The position numbers and the translations under genes are program-made. The notes beneath the pieces are model-generated. The model was not told where the DNA came from and made no database searches. It saw only the letters and a program-made list of their open reading frames with translations. Below are positions 1-7,118 of a DNA stretch of 13,601 nucleotides, one piece after another. How positions within the stretch are numbered: position 1 is the first letter of the stretch; every line of letters starts with the position of its first letter. This stretch comes from Nitrospina sp. (GTDB taxonomy: Bacteria > Nitrospinota > Nitrospinia > Nitrospinales > Nitrospinaceae): the NCBI GenBank assembly GCA_004357435.1, contig SMVS01000045.1:1-13601 (forward strand). The letters are read 5' to 3'.

Positions 1-268
1 CCCGGCGCTTGGTGACGGCTTTGGAGAGCGGCTTGGTTTGTAGATGTTCGAGTTCTTTTTCAATCAACACCGACTGCTTGGTGATCATCAACAAGATGTT
101 CTGTATTTTTGTTGAATCTGAAACCTCCGCGGGGGGTGCGTCCGTTGCCTCCTGGGAAAAAGTCGGGGAATGGAAAAAACAGGTCAGTATCAAGATGAAA
201 AGGAAACCCGCTGGTATTTTTCCCTGAGAAATGTTTTGCGCCTTTGGCGTTTTCAATTGGGATTTCAT
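1..268 (-). CDS. Secreted or membrane-anchored protein of unknown function (partial)
   Basis: The gene runs off the left edge and only its first 89 codons are visible, read from the ATG at 268. The N-terminus is basic (Lys2, Lys6, Lys9, Lys17), followed by a hydrophobic stretch at about residues 18-32 and then a polar, Pro/Ala/Glu-rich segment, as in a Sec signal peptide or an N-terminal membrane anchor. There is no convincing lipobox: Cys30 is preceded by Thr. Residues 53-77 look helical and could form a coiled coil (IQNILLMITKQSVLIEKELE). The start lies 12 bases after the argD stop, so the two genes are probably cotranscribed. I do not recognise the family, and no function follows from argD. 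An envelope or channel-associated protein is possible but unproven. Confidence 0.6.
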   Translation of the reverse strand, partial: MKSQLKTPKAQNISQGKIPAGFLFILILTCFFHSPTFSQEATDAPPAEVSDSTKIQNILLMITKQSVLIEKELEHLQTKPLSKAVTKRR

Positions 269-280
269 CCCGGCACCAGG

Positions 281-1477
281 TTAAAGTTTTTTGAATATTC
301 GTTCCAGAGTACGGATTAGTTTGTCTATGTCTTTGCGGGTGACGATCAGAGGCGGTATGAATCGCAAAGTTCCAGGACCCGTCGCGTTCACCAGAAACCC
401 AAGTTGCAGGCATTCCCGGGCGACTTCAGGCGCGGAAGCCTCCACCAAATCCATGGCTAAAATCAGCCCCATGCCCCGCACCTTGCCCACTGCCGGGCAT
501 TTCTGGGACAACTCTTGCAATTGAGAAAGAAAGTATTGGCCGGTTTTTTGAACCTGCCGGAGAAACGATTTTTGAGACAGGACCTGAAAAGCGGCCAAGG
601 CGGCGGAACATGCCAGAGGGTTGCCGCCGAACGTACTGCCATGGGTGCCCGGCCCGAACGATCGGGCCACCTTGTCCGTGGCGGCGAGGGCGCCAATCGG
701 AAACCCGCACCCGAGGCCCTTGGCCAGAGTCATGATGTCCGGCTTGATGCCAAAATTTTCATAGGCGAACAAAGTTCCGGTGCGGCCGAACCCGGTCTGC
801 ACTTCGTCCAGAATCAAAAGAATTTTTTTCCGGGTGCAAAGCGCTCTCAATTCTTTAAGATATCGCTTGTGCGGAATGTTCACGCCGGTCTCACCCTGAA
901 TCGGTTCGACCATCACCGCGCAGGTTTTGGAAGTGATGGCTTGCTTCACCGCCGCCATGTCGTCAAAAGGAACGTACTTGAACCCCGGCAACAGGGGACC
1001 GAAACCTTTTTGGATTTTATCCTGGGGCGTGGCGGCCATCGACCCCAGGGTTCGTCCATGGAAAGCCTGTTGCATGGTGATGATTTCGTAGCGCGCCTTT
1101 TCTCCCCGATCATAAAAATACCGCCGCGCCAGTTTGATTGCTCCTTCATTGGCTTCCGTGCCGCTGTTGCAAAAAAATATTTTTCCGGCAAAACTCCGCT
1201 GGGTTAATTTTTGAGCCAGAAGAGATTGCGGCTCAATGTGGAACCAGTTGGAAACATGCATCAATTGACCGGCTTGTTTGCGGATGGCGGTCACCACTTT
1301 TGGATGGCAATGACCGAGATTGTTGACAGCGACGCCGGCGAGGAAGTCCAGATATTTGTTGCCCGCTTTATCCCAGACGTGCATGCCCTTGCCTTTGACC
1401 AATACGATGGGGTACCTTCCGTAATTTTGAAAAACGTGCTGGTCGGTCAGCTTGATGATGGCTTCATTTTTTTTCAT
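281..1477 (-). CDS. argD: Acetylornithine aminotransferase (class III PLP aminotransferase)
   Basis: ArgD transfers the amino group of glutamate to N-acetylglutamate-5-semialdehyde, giving N-acetylornithine in cytoplasmic arginine synthesis; many homologues also act on succinyl-diaminopimelate in lysine synthesis. The 398 residues match the family length. Visible features are the phosphate-binding NSGTEANEGAIKLARR at 104-119, AFHGRTLG around His140, LDEVQTGFGRTG at 223-234 with the PLP-ring Asp224, the Schiff-base Lys253 in LAKGLGCGFPIGA, and STFGGNPLA at 281-289. The N-terminus (LTDQHVFQNYGRYPIVLVKG) aligns with typical ArgD, supporting the ATG at 1477 although no clear Shine-Dalgarno precedes it. 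No other arg gene is in view. Ornithine or 4-aminobutyrate aminotransferases are related alternatives, but the length and N-terminus favour ArgD. Confidence 0.93.
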   Translation of the reverse strand: MKKNEAIIKLTDQHVFQNYGRYPIVLVKGKGMHVWDKAGNKYLDFLAGVAVNNLGHCHPKVVTAIRKQAGQLMHVSNWFHIEPQSLLAQKLTQRSFAGKIFFCNSGTEANEGAIKLARRYFYDRGEKARYEIITMQQAFHGRTLGSMAATPQDKIQKGFGPLLPGFKYVPFDDMAAVKQAITSKTCAVMVEPIQGETGVNIPHKRYLKELRALCTRKKILLILDEVQTGFGRTGTLFAYENFGIKPDIMTLAKGLGCGFPIGALAATDKVARSFGPGTHGSTFGGNPLACSAALAAFQVLSQKSFLRQVQKTGQYFLSQLQELSQKCPAVGKVRGMGLILAMDLVEASAPEVARECLQLGFLVNATGPGTLRFIPPLIVTRKDIDKLIRTLERIFKKL

Positions 1478-1583
1478 GGTGCACGGCAGTTTTTCAATTG
1501 GAGGTCGAAGGGGTTCCGGATCTGTGATATTTTATTTGTACTATCAGGCTCATTAGAATGATAAAAAATTCGATCCCATTATA

Positions 1584-1589
1584 TATAAT
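1584..1589 (+). promoter_or_regulatory. Possible -10 element upstream of comF
   Basis: A perfect TATAAT lies in the 126-base gap between argD and comF. No acceptable -35 hexamer is present at 15-18 bases upstream. A transcript starting about seven bases downstream would leave only a very short leader before the GTG at 1604. The element is therefore suggestive only; the AT-rich gap may simply contain it by chance. Confidence 0.25.
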
Positions 1590-1603
1590 TTCGGGGGAAA
1601 TAG

Positions 1604-2332
1604 GTGGGCACGGCACTTTTAAAAAAAATGGTGGAAGGCTTGTTTCCCCGCCTCTGTGTGGGTTGCGGTCTGGCCCGTGAAGGCGGAGGGGAGCACTTGT
1701 GTCCTCTGTGCCAGGATTATATCGAACTGATTGCAGAGCCGCATTGCCAAACCTGCGGCATACCGGCGGAAATCGATTACGAATACCCCACGGAAGATTT
1801 CCAGTGTGGACTCTGCCAAAAGGCAACCTTCCATTTTGACCGGGTACGTTCTCTGGGAATTTACGATTCCGTTTTAAAACGGCTGATTCATTTTTTCAAG
1901 TACCGAAAACAACCCGGTGCTATTCAGGAAATAAAGCCGCTTCTAAAAAGTCATTTTCAAAATGATGCTCAAGCGTATGAAGGCTTTCATGTGGTCTCTG
2001 TGCCTCTGCATTTCAACAAACTCAAGGAACGAGGTTTTGATCAATCCTTTGTCCTGGCCCAGGCGGTGGCGCAGGTATTGAACCTTCCCATTTTGGTGCG
2101 GCCGATTTCTCGGATTCGTGAGACTCCGCCCCAGGCTAAACAGAGTCGCGCCGAGCGGGCAAAAAATGTCTGTGGGGCTTTTCAAGTGATGCCGCCGGAA
2201 GGTGTGGCAGGAAAAGATGTTCTGCTGGTGGACGATGTTATGACGACCGGGTCGACCGTTAATGAGGTGGCCCGGGTTTTGAAACGGGCGGGAACCCACT
2301 GTGTCCATGTGTTCACTTTGGCTCGGGCCTGA
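1604..2332 (+). CDS. comF: ComF family phosphoribosyltransferase-like protein
   Basis: ComF-type proteins combine an N-terminal zinc-finger region with a PRTase fold. They are needed for DNA uptake in competent species, but the biochemical role is poorly defined and many non-competent bacteria carry them. The 242 residues show four CxxC pairs (Cys18/21, 33/36, 48/51, 68/71), expected to bind zinc. The PRPP-binding loop VLLVDDVMTTGSTVNE is at 206-221, and the family pattern VPLHFNKLKERGFDQS lies in the middle. The GTG start is chosen because GGGGGA at 1593-1598 sits five bases upstream; the in-frame ATG at 1628 has no ribosome binding site. The gene is divergent from argD and ends 29 bases before the convergent nhaD. 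No other competence gene is nearby. Confidence 0.9.
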   Translation: MGTALLKKMVEGLFPRLCVGCGLAREGGGEHLCPLCQDYIELIAEPHCQTCGIPAEIDYEYPTEDFQCGLCQKATFHFDRVRSLGIYDSVLKRLIHFFKYRKQPGAIQEIKPLLKSHFQNDAQAYEGFHVVSVPLHFNKLKERGFDQSFVLAQAVAQVLNLPILVRPISRIRETPPQAKQSRAERAKNVCGAFQVMPPEGVAGKDVLLVDDVMTTGSTVNEVARVLKRAGTHCVHVFTLARA

Positions 2333-2361
2333 TTGCGAGCCTCGTCTGGCCAACCCTTTCA

Positions 2362-3693
2362 CTACATGGGCATGGGAAGAACCCACCAGGCGAGGATGCT
2401 GGCTATGTAGCCCAGGGCGATCACCCAGATCCATTTCAGGTGAGACAGAAAGGTGTAATTTTTTCGATCCACGCCCATGACCGCCACCCCGGCGGCCGAG
2501 CCGACGGAGAGTAAACTCCCACCCACTCCGGTGGTGAGGGTGATGAGCAACCATTGACTGACTTCCATCGTGGGGTCCATTTTCAAGACGGCGAACATCA
2601 TCGGTATGTTATCGACAACGGCGGAAATGATGCCCACAATTATGTTGGACCATGTGGGACCGAGGGTGCCGTAAAGGAGATCGCTGGTCAAGGCCAGATA
2701 CCCTATGTATTGCAGGGCGCCCACCCCGGTGAGCACGCCAAAGAAAAACAGCAGAGTGTCGAATTCGACCGAAGAGATTTTGCTGAAGATGTCAAAATAC
2801 CCAGGGGACTGCTTGCGCCTGTCGCCCGAAGAATTGATTTCATTCGGAAGGGGTTTGTCGCCCCATCGCTTCAGGTAATACCCGAAAAGCATCAAGGCGC
2901 TCAGACCCAGCATCATTCCGAGAAAGGGTGGCAGGTGGAGAAACTGATGAAAACTCACCGCCGTGGCGATGGTGGCCACTCCCATGAATATAATGAACCG
3001 TGCGCCGGACTTGAGATGAATCTTCTCCAAGGGGCACTGCGGGTTTTCGTTGGGAAGATAAAAATACATAATGCTGGCCGGAACCAGCCAATTGATCAAC
3101 GAAGGAATCATCAAATAGGCAAATTGCAGAGTGTCGACCTTACCGGCCGTCCAGACCATCAACGTCGTGATGTCGCCAAAGGGACTCCAGGCGCCTCCAG
3201 CATTGGCGGCCACCACGATATTGACAAACGAGATCACGATGAATTTGGAATTGCCGCCGCTGACCGCCAACGCGACTGTGGACATCAACAGGGCGCTGGT
3301 CAGGTTGTCAGCCAGGGGAGAGAGCAGGAAGGTGATGGCTCCTGTGACCCAGAACAGTTGCCGGAATCCGAGGCCTTTATTGAGTAGCCAGGAGCGCAGA
3401 GCATTGAACACATTCCGTTCGTCCAGGGTATTGATATAAGTCATGGCCGCCAGCAGGAAAAAGAACAATTCCCCGATTTCACCAATCAGTTCTTTTACGA
3501 ACTCCTCGGAGTGGCTGGTTCCGACATGGTTCCTTTCATACAACCCAATGATGAGCCACATCAGGCACCCGGCGAAAATCAGCGGTTTGGATTTCCGCAT
3601 ATGAATTTTTTCTTCCAGGACGACCAGGGTGTATGCCAGAAAAAATAAGGCAAGACAAAGGTAGCCAGCCCAGGAGGTGACCATTGGTGACAC
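2362..3693 (-). CDS. nhaD: NhaD-type Na+/H+ antiporter
   Basis: This is an inner-membrane antiporter of the NhaD family (ion transporter superfamily), which exports Na+ or Li+ in exchange for protons and supports growth in saline or alkaline conditions. The 443 residues are mostly hydrophobic, with roughly a dozen membrane segments in two repeated halves. Each half has a polar motif within the membrane: SPLADNLTSAL with Asp129-Asn130, and VVDNIPMMFAVL with Asp361-Asn362. Asn164, and Asp174/Thr176/Thr177 in PFGDITTLM, also match residues important in characterised NhaD proteins. GGSLLSVGSAAGVAVMG at 391-407 is another family signature. The GTG start at 3693 is chosen because AAAGGAG (3706-3700) lies six bases upstream; the ATG at 3684 would be too far from it. 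The gene is monocistronic and convergent with comF. Confidence 0.9.
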   Translation of the reverse strand: MSPMVTSWAGYLCLALFFLAYTLVVLEEKIHMRKSKPLIFAGCLMWLIIGLYERNHVGTSHSEEFVKELIGEIGELFFFLLAAMTYINTLDERNVFNALRSWLLNKGLGFRQLFWVTGAITFLLSPLADNLTSALLMSTVALAVSGGNSKFIVISFVNIVVAANAGGAWSPFGDITTLMVWTAGKVDTLQFAYLMIPSLINWLVPASIMYFYLPNENPQCPLEKIHLKSGARFIIFMGVATIATAVSFHQFLHLPPFLGMMLGLSALMLFGYYLKRWGDKPLPNEINSSGDRRKQSPGYFDIFSKISSVEFDTLLFFFGVLTGVGALQYIGYLALTSDLLYGTLGPTWSNIIVGIISAVVDNIPMMFAVLKMDPTMEVSQWLLITLTTGVGGSLLSVGSAAGVAVMGVDRKNYTFLSHLKWIWVIALGYIASILAWWVLPMPM

Positions 3694-3699
3694 GTGAAG

Positions 3700-3706
3700 C
3701 TCCTTT
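3700..3706 (-). promoter_or_regulatory. Ribosome binding site deciding the nhaD GTG start
   Basis: AAAGGAG on the minus strand lies six bases before the GTG at 3693. The next in-frame ATG (3684) would have a 15-base spacing, so the GTG is the better start. Confidence 0.7.
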
Positions 3707-3720
3707 AAAAGAGAGGCACT

Positions 3721-3726
3721 GTTATA
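3721..3726 (-). promoter_or_regulatory. Possible -10 element of nhaD
   Basis: TATAAC on the minus strand lies 27 bases before the nhaD start, which would leave a leader of about 20 bases containing the ribosome binding site. No good -35 hexamer is visible at the right distance, so the site may need an activator or may not be used. Confidence 0.3.
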
Positions 3727-3796
3727 AATAAAACGGTTCAGGCGTGGTGGCGATTGGCGGTCATGAAATTACAACCGGTGATTCGAAAGAACCCGA

Positions 3797-3816
3797 GCCC
3801 CCAAATTTGAGGGGGC
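3797..3816 (+). terminator. Terminator-like GC-rich hairpin
   Basis: GCCCCC at 3797-3802 and GGGGGC at 3811-3816 pair perfectly around an eight-base loop and are followed by ATTTTAG. On the plus strand this resembles a weak rho-independent terminator, but no plus-strand gene lies before it: upstream is the start of nhaD on the other strand. It could end an unrecognised small RNA or be a structural element. Confidence 0.4.
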
Positions 3817-3940
3817 ATTTTAGCATTAAATTTCCAAAAATTTTTATTACCAAAGTTTTTTTTGCCGTGTTCTGAATGGTGAATGATGCCGCAGGGTGAT
3901 TTTCTGTGGAGCTTTTTTGGCAGGGAGGATTGCTTATTCG

Positions 3941-3962
3941 CCCGGCAACAGGTTCTTGCGGG
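3941..3962. repeat. Imperfect inverted repeat in the intergenic region
   Basis: CCCG and CAA (separated by one bulged G) pair with TTG and CGGG around the seven-base loop CAGGTTC. The hairpin sits mid-gap with no following T-run, so it is not a terminator. It may be part of a structured RNA or be chance. Confidence 0.3.
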
Positions 3963-4111
3963 AGACGGCCAAACCGCAAACTTTCCATGCTTTCCAAAAG
4001 TATTTTGAAAATGTAAGGGTAGCGGCGCGCCAGCGACCAATTGAAAGTGATTGAATTGTGCAAGCTTTTAAAATATAAAGACTTAGGGCTGTTTCGGTAG
4101 TCGAATTAATA

Positions 4112-4139
4112 TTGACTGTGATTGAAACTGTGTTAACAT
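4112..4139 (+). promoter_or_regulatory. Sigma-70-like promoter of the ispA-dxs-hisBH operon
   Basis: TTGACT (4112-4117) and TAACAT (4134-4139) are separated by 16 bases and lie just upstream of the plus-strand gene row. The predicted start is near 4146. Three small palindromes surround it: TGTTAACA at 4131-4138 over the -10, GCGTTTAACGC at 4144-4154 at the start site, and CTCCGGAG at 4154-4161. They could be operator halves, but no known regulator box was recognised. Confidence 0.55.
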
Positions 4140-4164
4140 TGGTGCGTTTAACGCTCCGGAGGAC

Positions 4165-4221
4165 ATGTCTTTTTTTTTAAAGAAGGTTGAGCTGGAAATT
4201 TGCCCGCCAAAGAATATTTAG
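4165..4221 (+). other. Possible 18-codon small ORF overlapping the ispA start
   Basis: An ATG at 4165 follows GGAGG (4158-4162) at only two bases, which is a short spacing. It opens an 18-codon frame beginning MSFFLKKVELEI and ending at TAG 4219-4221, inside ispA. The frame contains nine consecutive T's (4170-4178) with the heptamer T TTT TTA in the phase used by -1 frameshift sites. A -1 slip would stop at TGA 4188-4190, ten bases before the ispA TTG, so it would not make a fusion but could couple translation. It may be a leader peptide, a sign of a sequence error near the ispA start, or chance. Confidence 0.3.
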
Positions 4222-5090
4222 CTGATTGCAAAAAATTCATTGACGAGTCAGTGCCGCGATACCTGCCTGAGAAAACGGCGTATCCCGGTAGCATTCATGA
4301 GTCGATGCATTATAGCCTGTTCGCCGGGGGAAAGCGGTTGCGGCCCAGCCTGTTGATCGCCGCGGCAGAAGCGGTGGGAGGTAGCAGATATGATGTCCTG
4401 CCCTTTGCAGTCGCCACGGAATTCCTTCACACGTACACGCTAATTCATGACGATCTGCCCGCACTGGACAATGATAGTTTGCGGAGGGGCAAGCCGACCA
4501 ACCATAAAGTGTTTGGCGAGGCCATCGCCATTCTTGCCGGGGACGCACTTCTGACTCAGGCCTTTGTGCTGATGACCGATTCCTTGAGGATGGAAAACAT
4601 CCCTCAAAAAAATCTGTTGAGAGCTTCGCACGATATGGCCAAGGCGTTGAGTTCAACGGGAGTGATCGGTGGCCAGGTGGTTGATTTGGAGTCCGAAGGG
4701 AAACCGATTGACGCGGGAACCCTGGAGTACATTCATATTTACAAAACAGGGTTTTTCTTTAAGTCCTGTGTTCGATGTGGCGCGATATTGAGCCAGGCCA
4801 CGTCATCGCAAATAAAGGCTCTGGCCAGTTTTGGGGCTCACATCGGGCTGGCGTTTCAAATCATTGACGATATTCTGGATATCACCGGCGACAAGGAAAA
4901 GTTGGGGAAAGATATCGGCAGTGACATTCAAAATAAAAAGGCAACTTACCCTGCGCTCTTTGGCCTCGAAAAATCGAAGGCCAAGGCAGAAACGCTGGTG
5001 GATCAAGCCATTGTCTGTTTGGAAAATTTCGATGAGCGAGCCAATCCTCTGCGAGAGATAGCCCGTTTTTTTATACAAAGAACCTTTTAA
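4200..5090 (+). CDS. ispA: Farnesyl diphosphate synthase (short-chain polyprenyl synthetase)
   Basis: IspA condenses isopentenyl diphosphate with dimethylallyl and geranyl diphosphate to give farnesyl diphosphate, the precursor of undecaprenol, quinone tails and other isoprenoids. The 296 residues are full length. Visible motifs are GGKRLRP at 43-49, the first Asp-rich motif DDLPALD at 84-90 followed by LRRGKPTNHKVFGE, and the second, IIDDILD, with Asp223/Asp224/Asp227. The two-residue insertion in the first motif and Tyr79 five residues before it fit bacterial-type farnesyl synthases. The start is a TTG: the frame is closed upstream by TGA at 4188-4190, the next in-frame Met is residue 36, and the TTG gives a normal N-terminus. 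Its ribosome binding site is weak. dxs follows after 12 bases. Confidence 0.92.
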   Translation: MPAKEYLADCKKFIDESVPRYLPEKTAYPGSIHESMHYSLFAGGKRLRPSLLIAAAEAVGGSRYDVLPFAVATEFLHTYTLIHDDLPALDNDSLRRGKPTNHKVFGEAIAILAGDALLTQAFVLMTDSLRMENIPQKNLLRASHDMAKALSSTGVIGGQVVDLESEGKPIDAGTLEYIHIYKTGFFFKSCVRCGAILSQATSSQIKALASFGAHIGLAFQIIDDILDITGDKEKLGKDIGSDIQNKKATYPALFGLEKSKAKAETLVDQAIVCLENFDERANPLREIARFFIQRTF

Positions 5091-5102
5091 TCATGGAACC
5101 GT

Positions 5103-7106
5103 ATGAGTAAGTTTTTATCAGGGATCAAAAGCCCTAAAGACTTAAAAAGCCTCAAACGAGAAGAGCTTCCCGTGCTTGCTCTGGAAATACGGGACAAGCT
5201 ATTGGAGACGGTTTCCAAAACGGGGGGGCACTTGGGTTCCAATCTGGGCGTCGTCGAATTGACCTTGGCCCTGCACTATGTGTTTGACAGCCCCAGAGAC
5301 AAGTTTATATGGGATGTGGGCCATCAGTCTTACGTTCATAAATTGCTGACCGGACGGTTGGAAAGATTCGATACCATCCGTCAATACGATGGCCTGAGCG
5401 GTTTCACCAAGCGGGAGGAAAACGAACACGACCACTGGAATTGTGGTCATGGCGGAACCTCCATTTCCGCCGCGCTCGGCTTTGCCCTGGCACGCGATCT
5501 GAAAAAAGAAACGAGTGAAGTCATCGCCATCATCGGCGATGGATCCATGACGGCGGGGATGGCTTTCGAGGGACTGAACCATACCGGTCATTTGAATACA
5601 AATATGATTGTCATTTTGAATGACAATGAGATGGCCATTGCGCCCAACGTCGGTGGCATGTCCGCTCACTTGAGCCAGATCATGACCGGTCAGGTGATGC
5701 GCAAGATCAAAGGGGAGATCGATCAAATTCTACTTTCCATCCCCGGTATTGGGGAGAAAATTTCCCGTTACGCACATAAAATTGACGATGCTATTAAAGG
5801 CGTGTTCATTCCCGGCCGTTTGTTTGAAGATCTCGGGTTCCGCTATGTGGGGCCGCTGGACGGGCATGACACCGATGTCTTGATCGATGCTTTGGAGGCG
5901 TTAAAAGGACCCAAAGGGCCGACTTTGGTTCATGTGATCACGCGCAAGGGCAAAGGCTACAAAGCGGCCGAGGAAAAGGCCGATGTGTGGCACGGGGCCT
6001 CTCCGTTTGACATCAAAACGGGCGTCTTCCATAAAAAGGTTTCCAATCCGGCGTACACGGCAATTTTCGCCGATGCGTTGATTGAGTTGGCTGAAAAGGA
6101 TGAAACGATAGTTGGCATCACCGCCGCCATGCCTTCCGGCACCGGGATCAGTAAATTTGAAAAACGGTTTCCAGAGCGGACTTTTGATGTCGGCATGGCT
6201 GAACAGCATGCGGTCGATTTCGGCGGCGCGTTGGCCCTCTCCGGTATCCGGCCGGTCATTGCCATTTACTCCACATTCCTGCAAAGGGCTTACGATCAGG
6301 TAGTGCATGACATCTGCCTGATGAACATCCCGGTGACTTTTGCGATGGATCGGGCGGGCGTGGTCGGAGAAGACGGCGCCACGCATCAGGGATTTTATGA
6401 CATCGCCTATCTCAGAACTCTGCCCAATATGGTGATCATGGCGCCGAAGGACGAAAACGAATTGCGCCACATGTTGAAAACGGCTATCTACCATCCGGGT
6501 CCCGCAGCTTTGCGTTATCCCAGAGGAGCGAGCCTGGGTATTCCCATGGACGCGGAAATCAAGGAACTCGAAATCGGTAAAGGCGAAGTGCTCCGTGAGG
6601 GGACGGATATCAGCTTGGTGGCTTATGGCCACATGGTTTACCCGGCAATGGAAGTGGCGCAAATGCTTGAGAAAGACGGCGTCAGTGTTGGGGTGATCAA
6701 TGCCCGGTTTGTGAAACCGCTGGACGCGGATCTCATCACCCGCTACGCCCGTGCTTCCCGCTGTGTTGTGACTTTGGAGGAGCATTCCGTGCAAGGTGGA
6801 TTTGGCTCGGCGGTATTGGAAGCCCTTCATGAAAATATCCTCCATCCGGTTGCTGTGAAGTGTATTGGGGTCGGCGACAGAGTGGTCGAGCATGGCGCGC
6901 CGAAACTGCTTCGAAGAGATTTAAAACTGGATCTGGAAGGGATCTTCGATACGATACAGAAATTTTATAAGGAAGTGATTGCGGAGAGTGCCTCCGTTGC
7001 CACCAACGGCAGTAAAGTGCATCAGGGAAACGGCGGCAAGAAAAGTTCTTCCTCCAACGGCAATGCGACCGAACCTGCCGCAATAATCAAGCCTGTAAAA
7101 AGATAG
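5103..7106 (+). CDS. dxs: 1-deoxy-D-xylulose-5-phosphate synthase
   Basis: DXS joins pyruvate and glyceraldehyde-3-phosphate, using thiamine diphosphate, to make 1-deoxy-D-xylulose-5-phosphate, the first step of the MEP isoprenoid pathway. At 667 residues it is somewhat longer than usual (E. coli has 620). Motifs include GGHLGSNLGVVE with His43, DVGHQSYVHK at 71-80, the ThDP/Mg2+ motif GDGSMTAGMAFEG from Gly145 with NDNEMAI after it, and VGMAEQHAVDFGGA with the cofactor-activating Glu367. The two domains after the ThDP domain (transketolase-like and C-terminal) are complete. The excess lies in a polar Gly/Ser/Asn/Lys-rich tail from about residue 627, unlike the compact end of most DXS proteins. 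It sits with ispA, so one transcript could supply an early and a late step of isoprenoid synthesis. Confidence 0.96.
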   Translation: MSKFLSGIKSPKDLKSLKREELPVLALEIRDKLLETVSKTGGHLGSNLGVVELTLALHYVFDSPRDKFIWDVGHQSYVHKLLTGRLERFDTIRQYDGLSGFTKREENEHDHWNCGHGGTSISAALGFALARDLKKETSEVIAIIGDGSMTAGMAFEGLNHTGHLNTNMIVILNDNEMAIAPNVGGMSAHLSQIMTGQVMRKIKGEIDQILLSIPGIGEKISRYAHKIDDAIKGVFIPGRLFEDLGFRYVGPLDGHDTDVLIDALEALKGPKGPTLVHVITRKGKGYKAAEEKADVWHGASPFDIKTGVFHKKVSNPAYTAIFADALIELAEKDETIVGITAAMPSGTGISKFEKRFPERTFDVGMAEQHAVDFGGALALSGIRPVIAIYSTFLQRAYDQVVHDICLMNIPVTFAMDRAGVVGEDGATHQGFYDIAYLRTLPNMVIMAPKDENELRHMLKTAIYHPGPAALRYPRGASLGIPMDAEIKELEIGKGEVLREGTDISLVAYGHMVYPAMEVAQMLEKDGVSVGVINARFVKPLDADLITRYARASRCVVTLEEHSVQGGFGSAVLEALHENILHPVAVKCIGVGDRVVEHGAPKLLRRDLKLDLEGIFDTIQKFYKEVIAESASVATNGSKVHQGNGGKKSSSSNGNATEPAAIIKPVKR

Positions 7107-7118
7107 TCCAATCAATCC

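Larger units (their letters stand above)
3694..4164. other. Long intergenic region between nhaD and ispA
   Basis: About 470 bases separate the divergent nhaD and ispA starts, by far the longest non-coding stretch in the window. It contains A/T runs, a GC-rich hairpin at 3797-3816, a second imperfect hairpin at 3941-3962 and, at the right end, the ispA promoter. Two overlapping 100-codon frames on the minus strand (within 3738-4063) show no family motif, no signal peptide and no ribosome binding site, and I do not regard them as genes. A small RNA gene is possible, but I recognise no known RNA family (tRNA, 6S, SRP or tmRNA). Confidence 0.6.

Noticed and set aside
515..1207. 230-codon open frame on the plus strand
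   Set aside because: It is antisense to argD, whose PLP-enzyme motifs are unmistakable; the frame's protein is low in hydrophobic structure and shows no family features.
2554..3387. 277-codon open frame on the plus strand
   Set aside because: It is the antisense shadow of nhaD, giving a His/Gln/Gly-rich product typical of reversed membrane-protein codons.
3770..3816. tRNA-like string (GGTTC and CGAATC) on the minus strand beside the GC-rich hairpin
   Set aside because: The T-arm spacing is wrong, and no matching acceptor, D or anticodon stems could be built.
3738..4063. Two overlapping 100-codon minus-strand frames between nhaD and ispA
   Set aside because: Neither has a ribosome binding site, a known motif or a coherent composition, and they overlap each other in different frames.
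4170..4200. Programmed -1 frameshift producing a longer IspA
   Set aside because: The -1 frame stops at TGA 4188-4190 before reaching ispA, so a fusion protein cannot be made from the sequence as given.
5901..6893. 330-codon open frame on the minus strand
   Set aside because: It lies fully antisense to the clear dxs coding sequence, has no recognisable motif and is explained by codon bias of the real gene.
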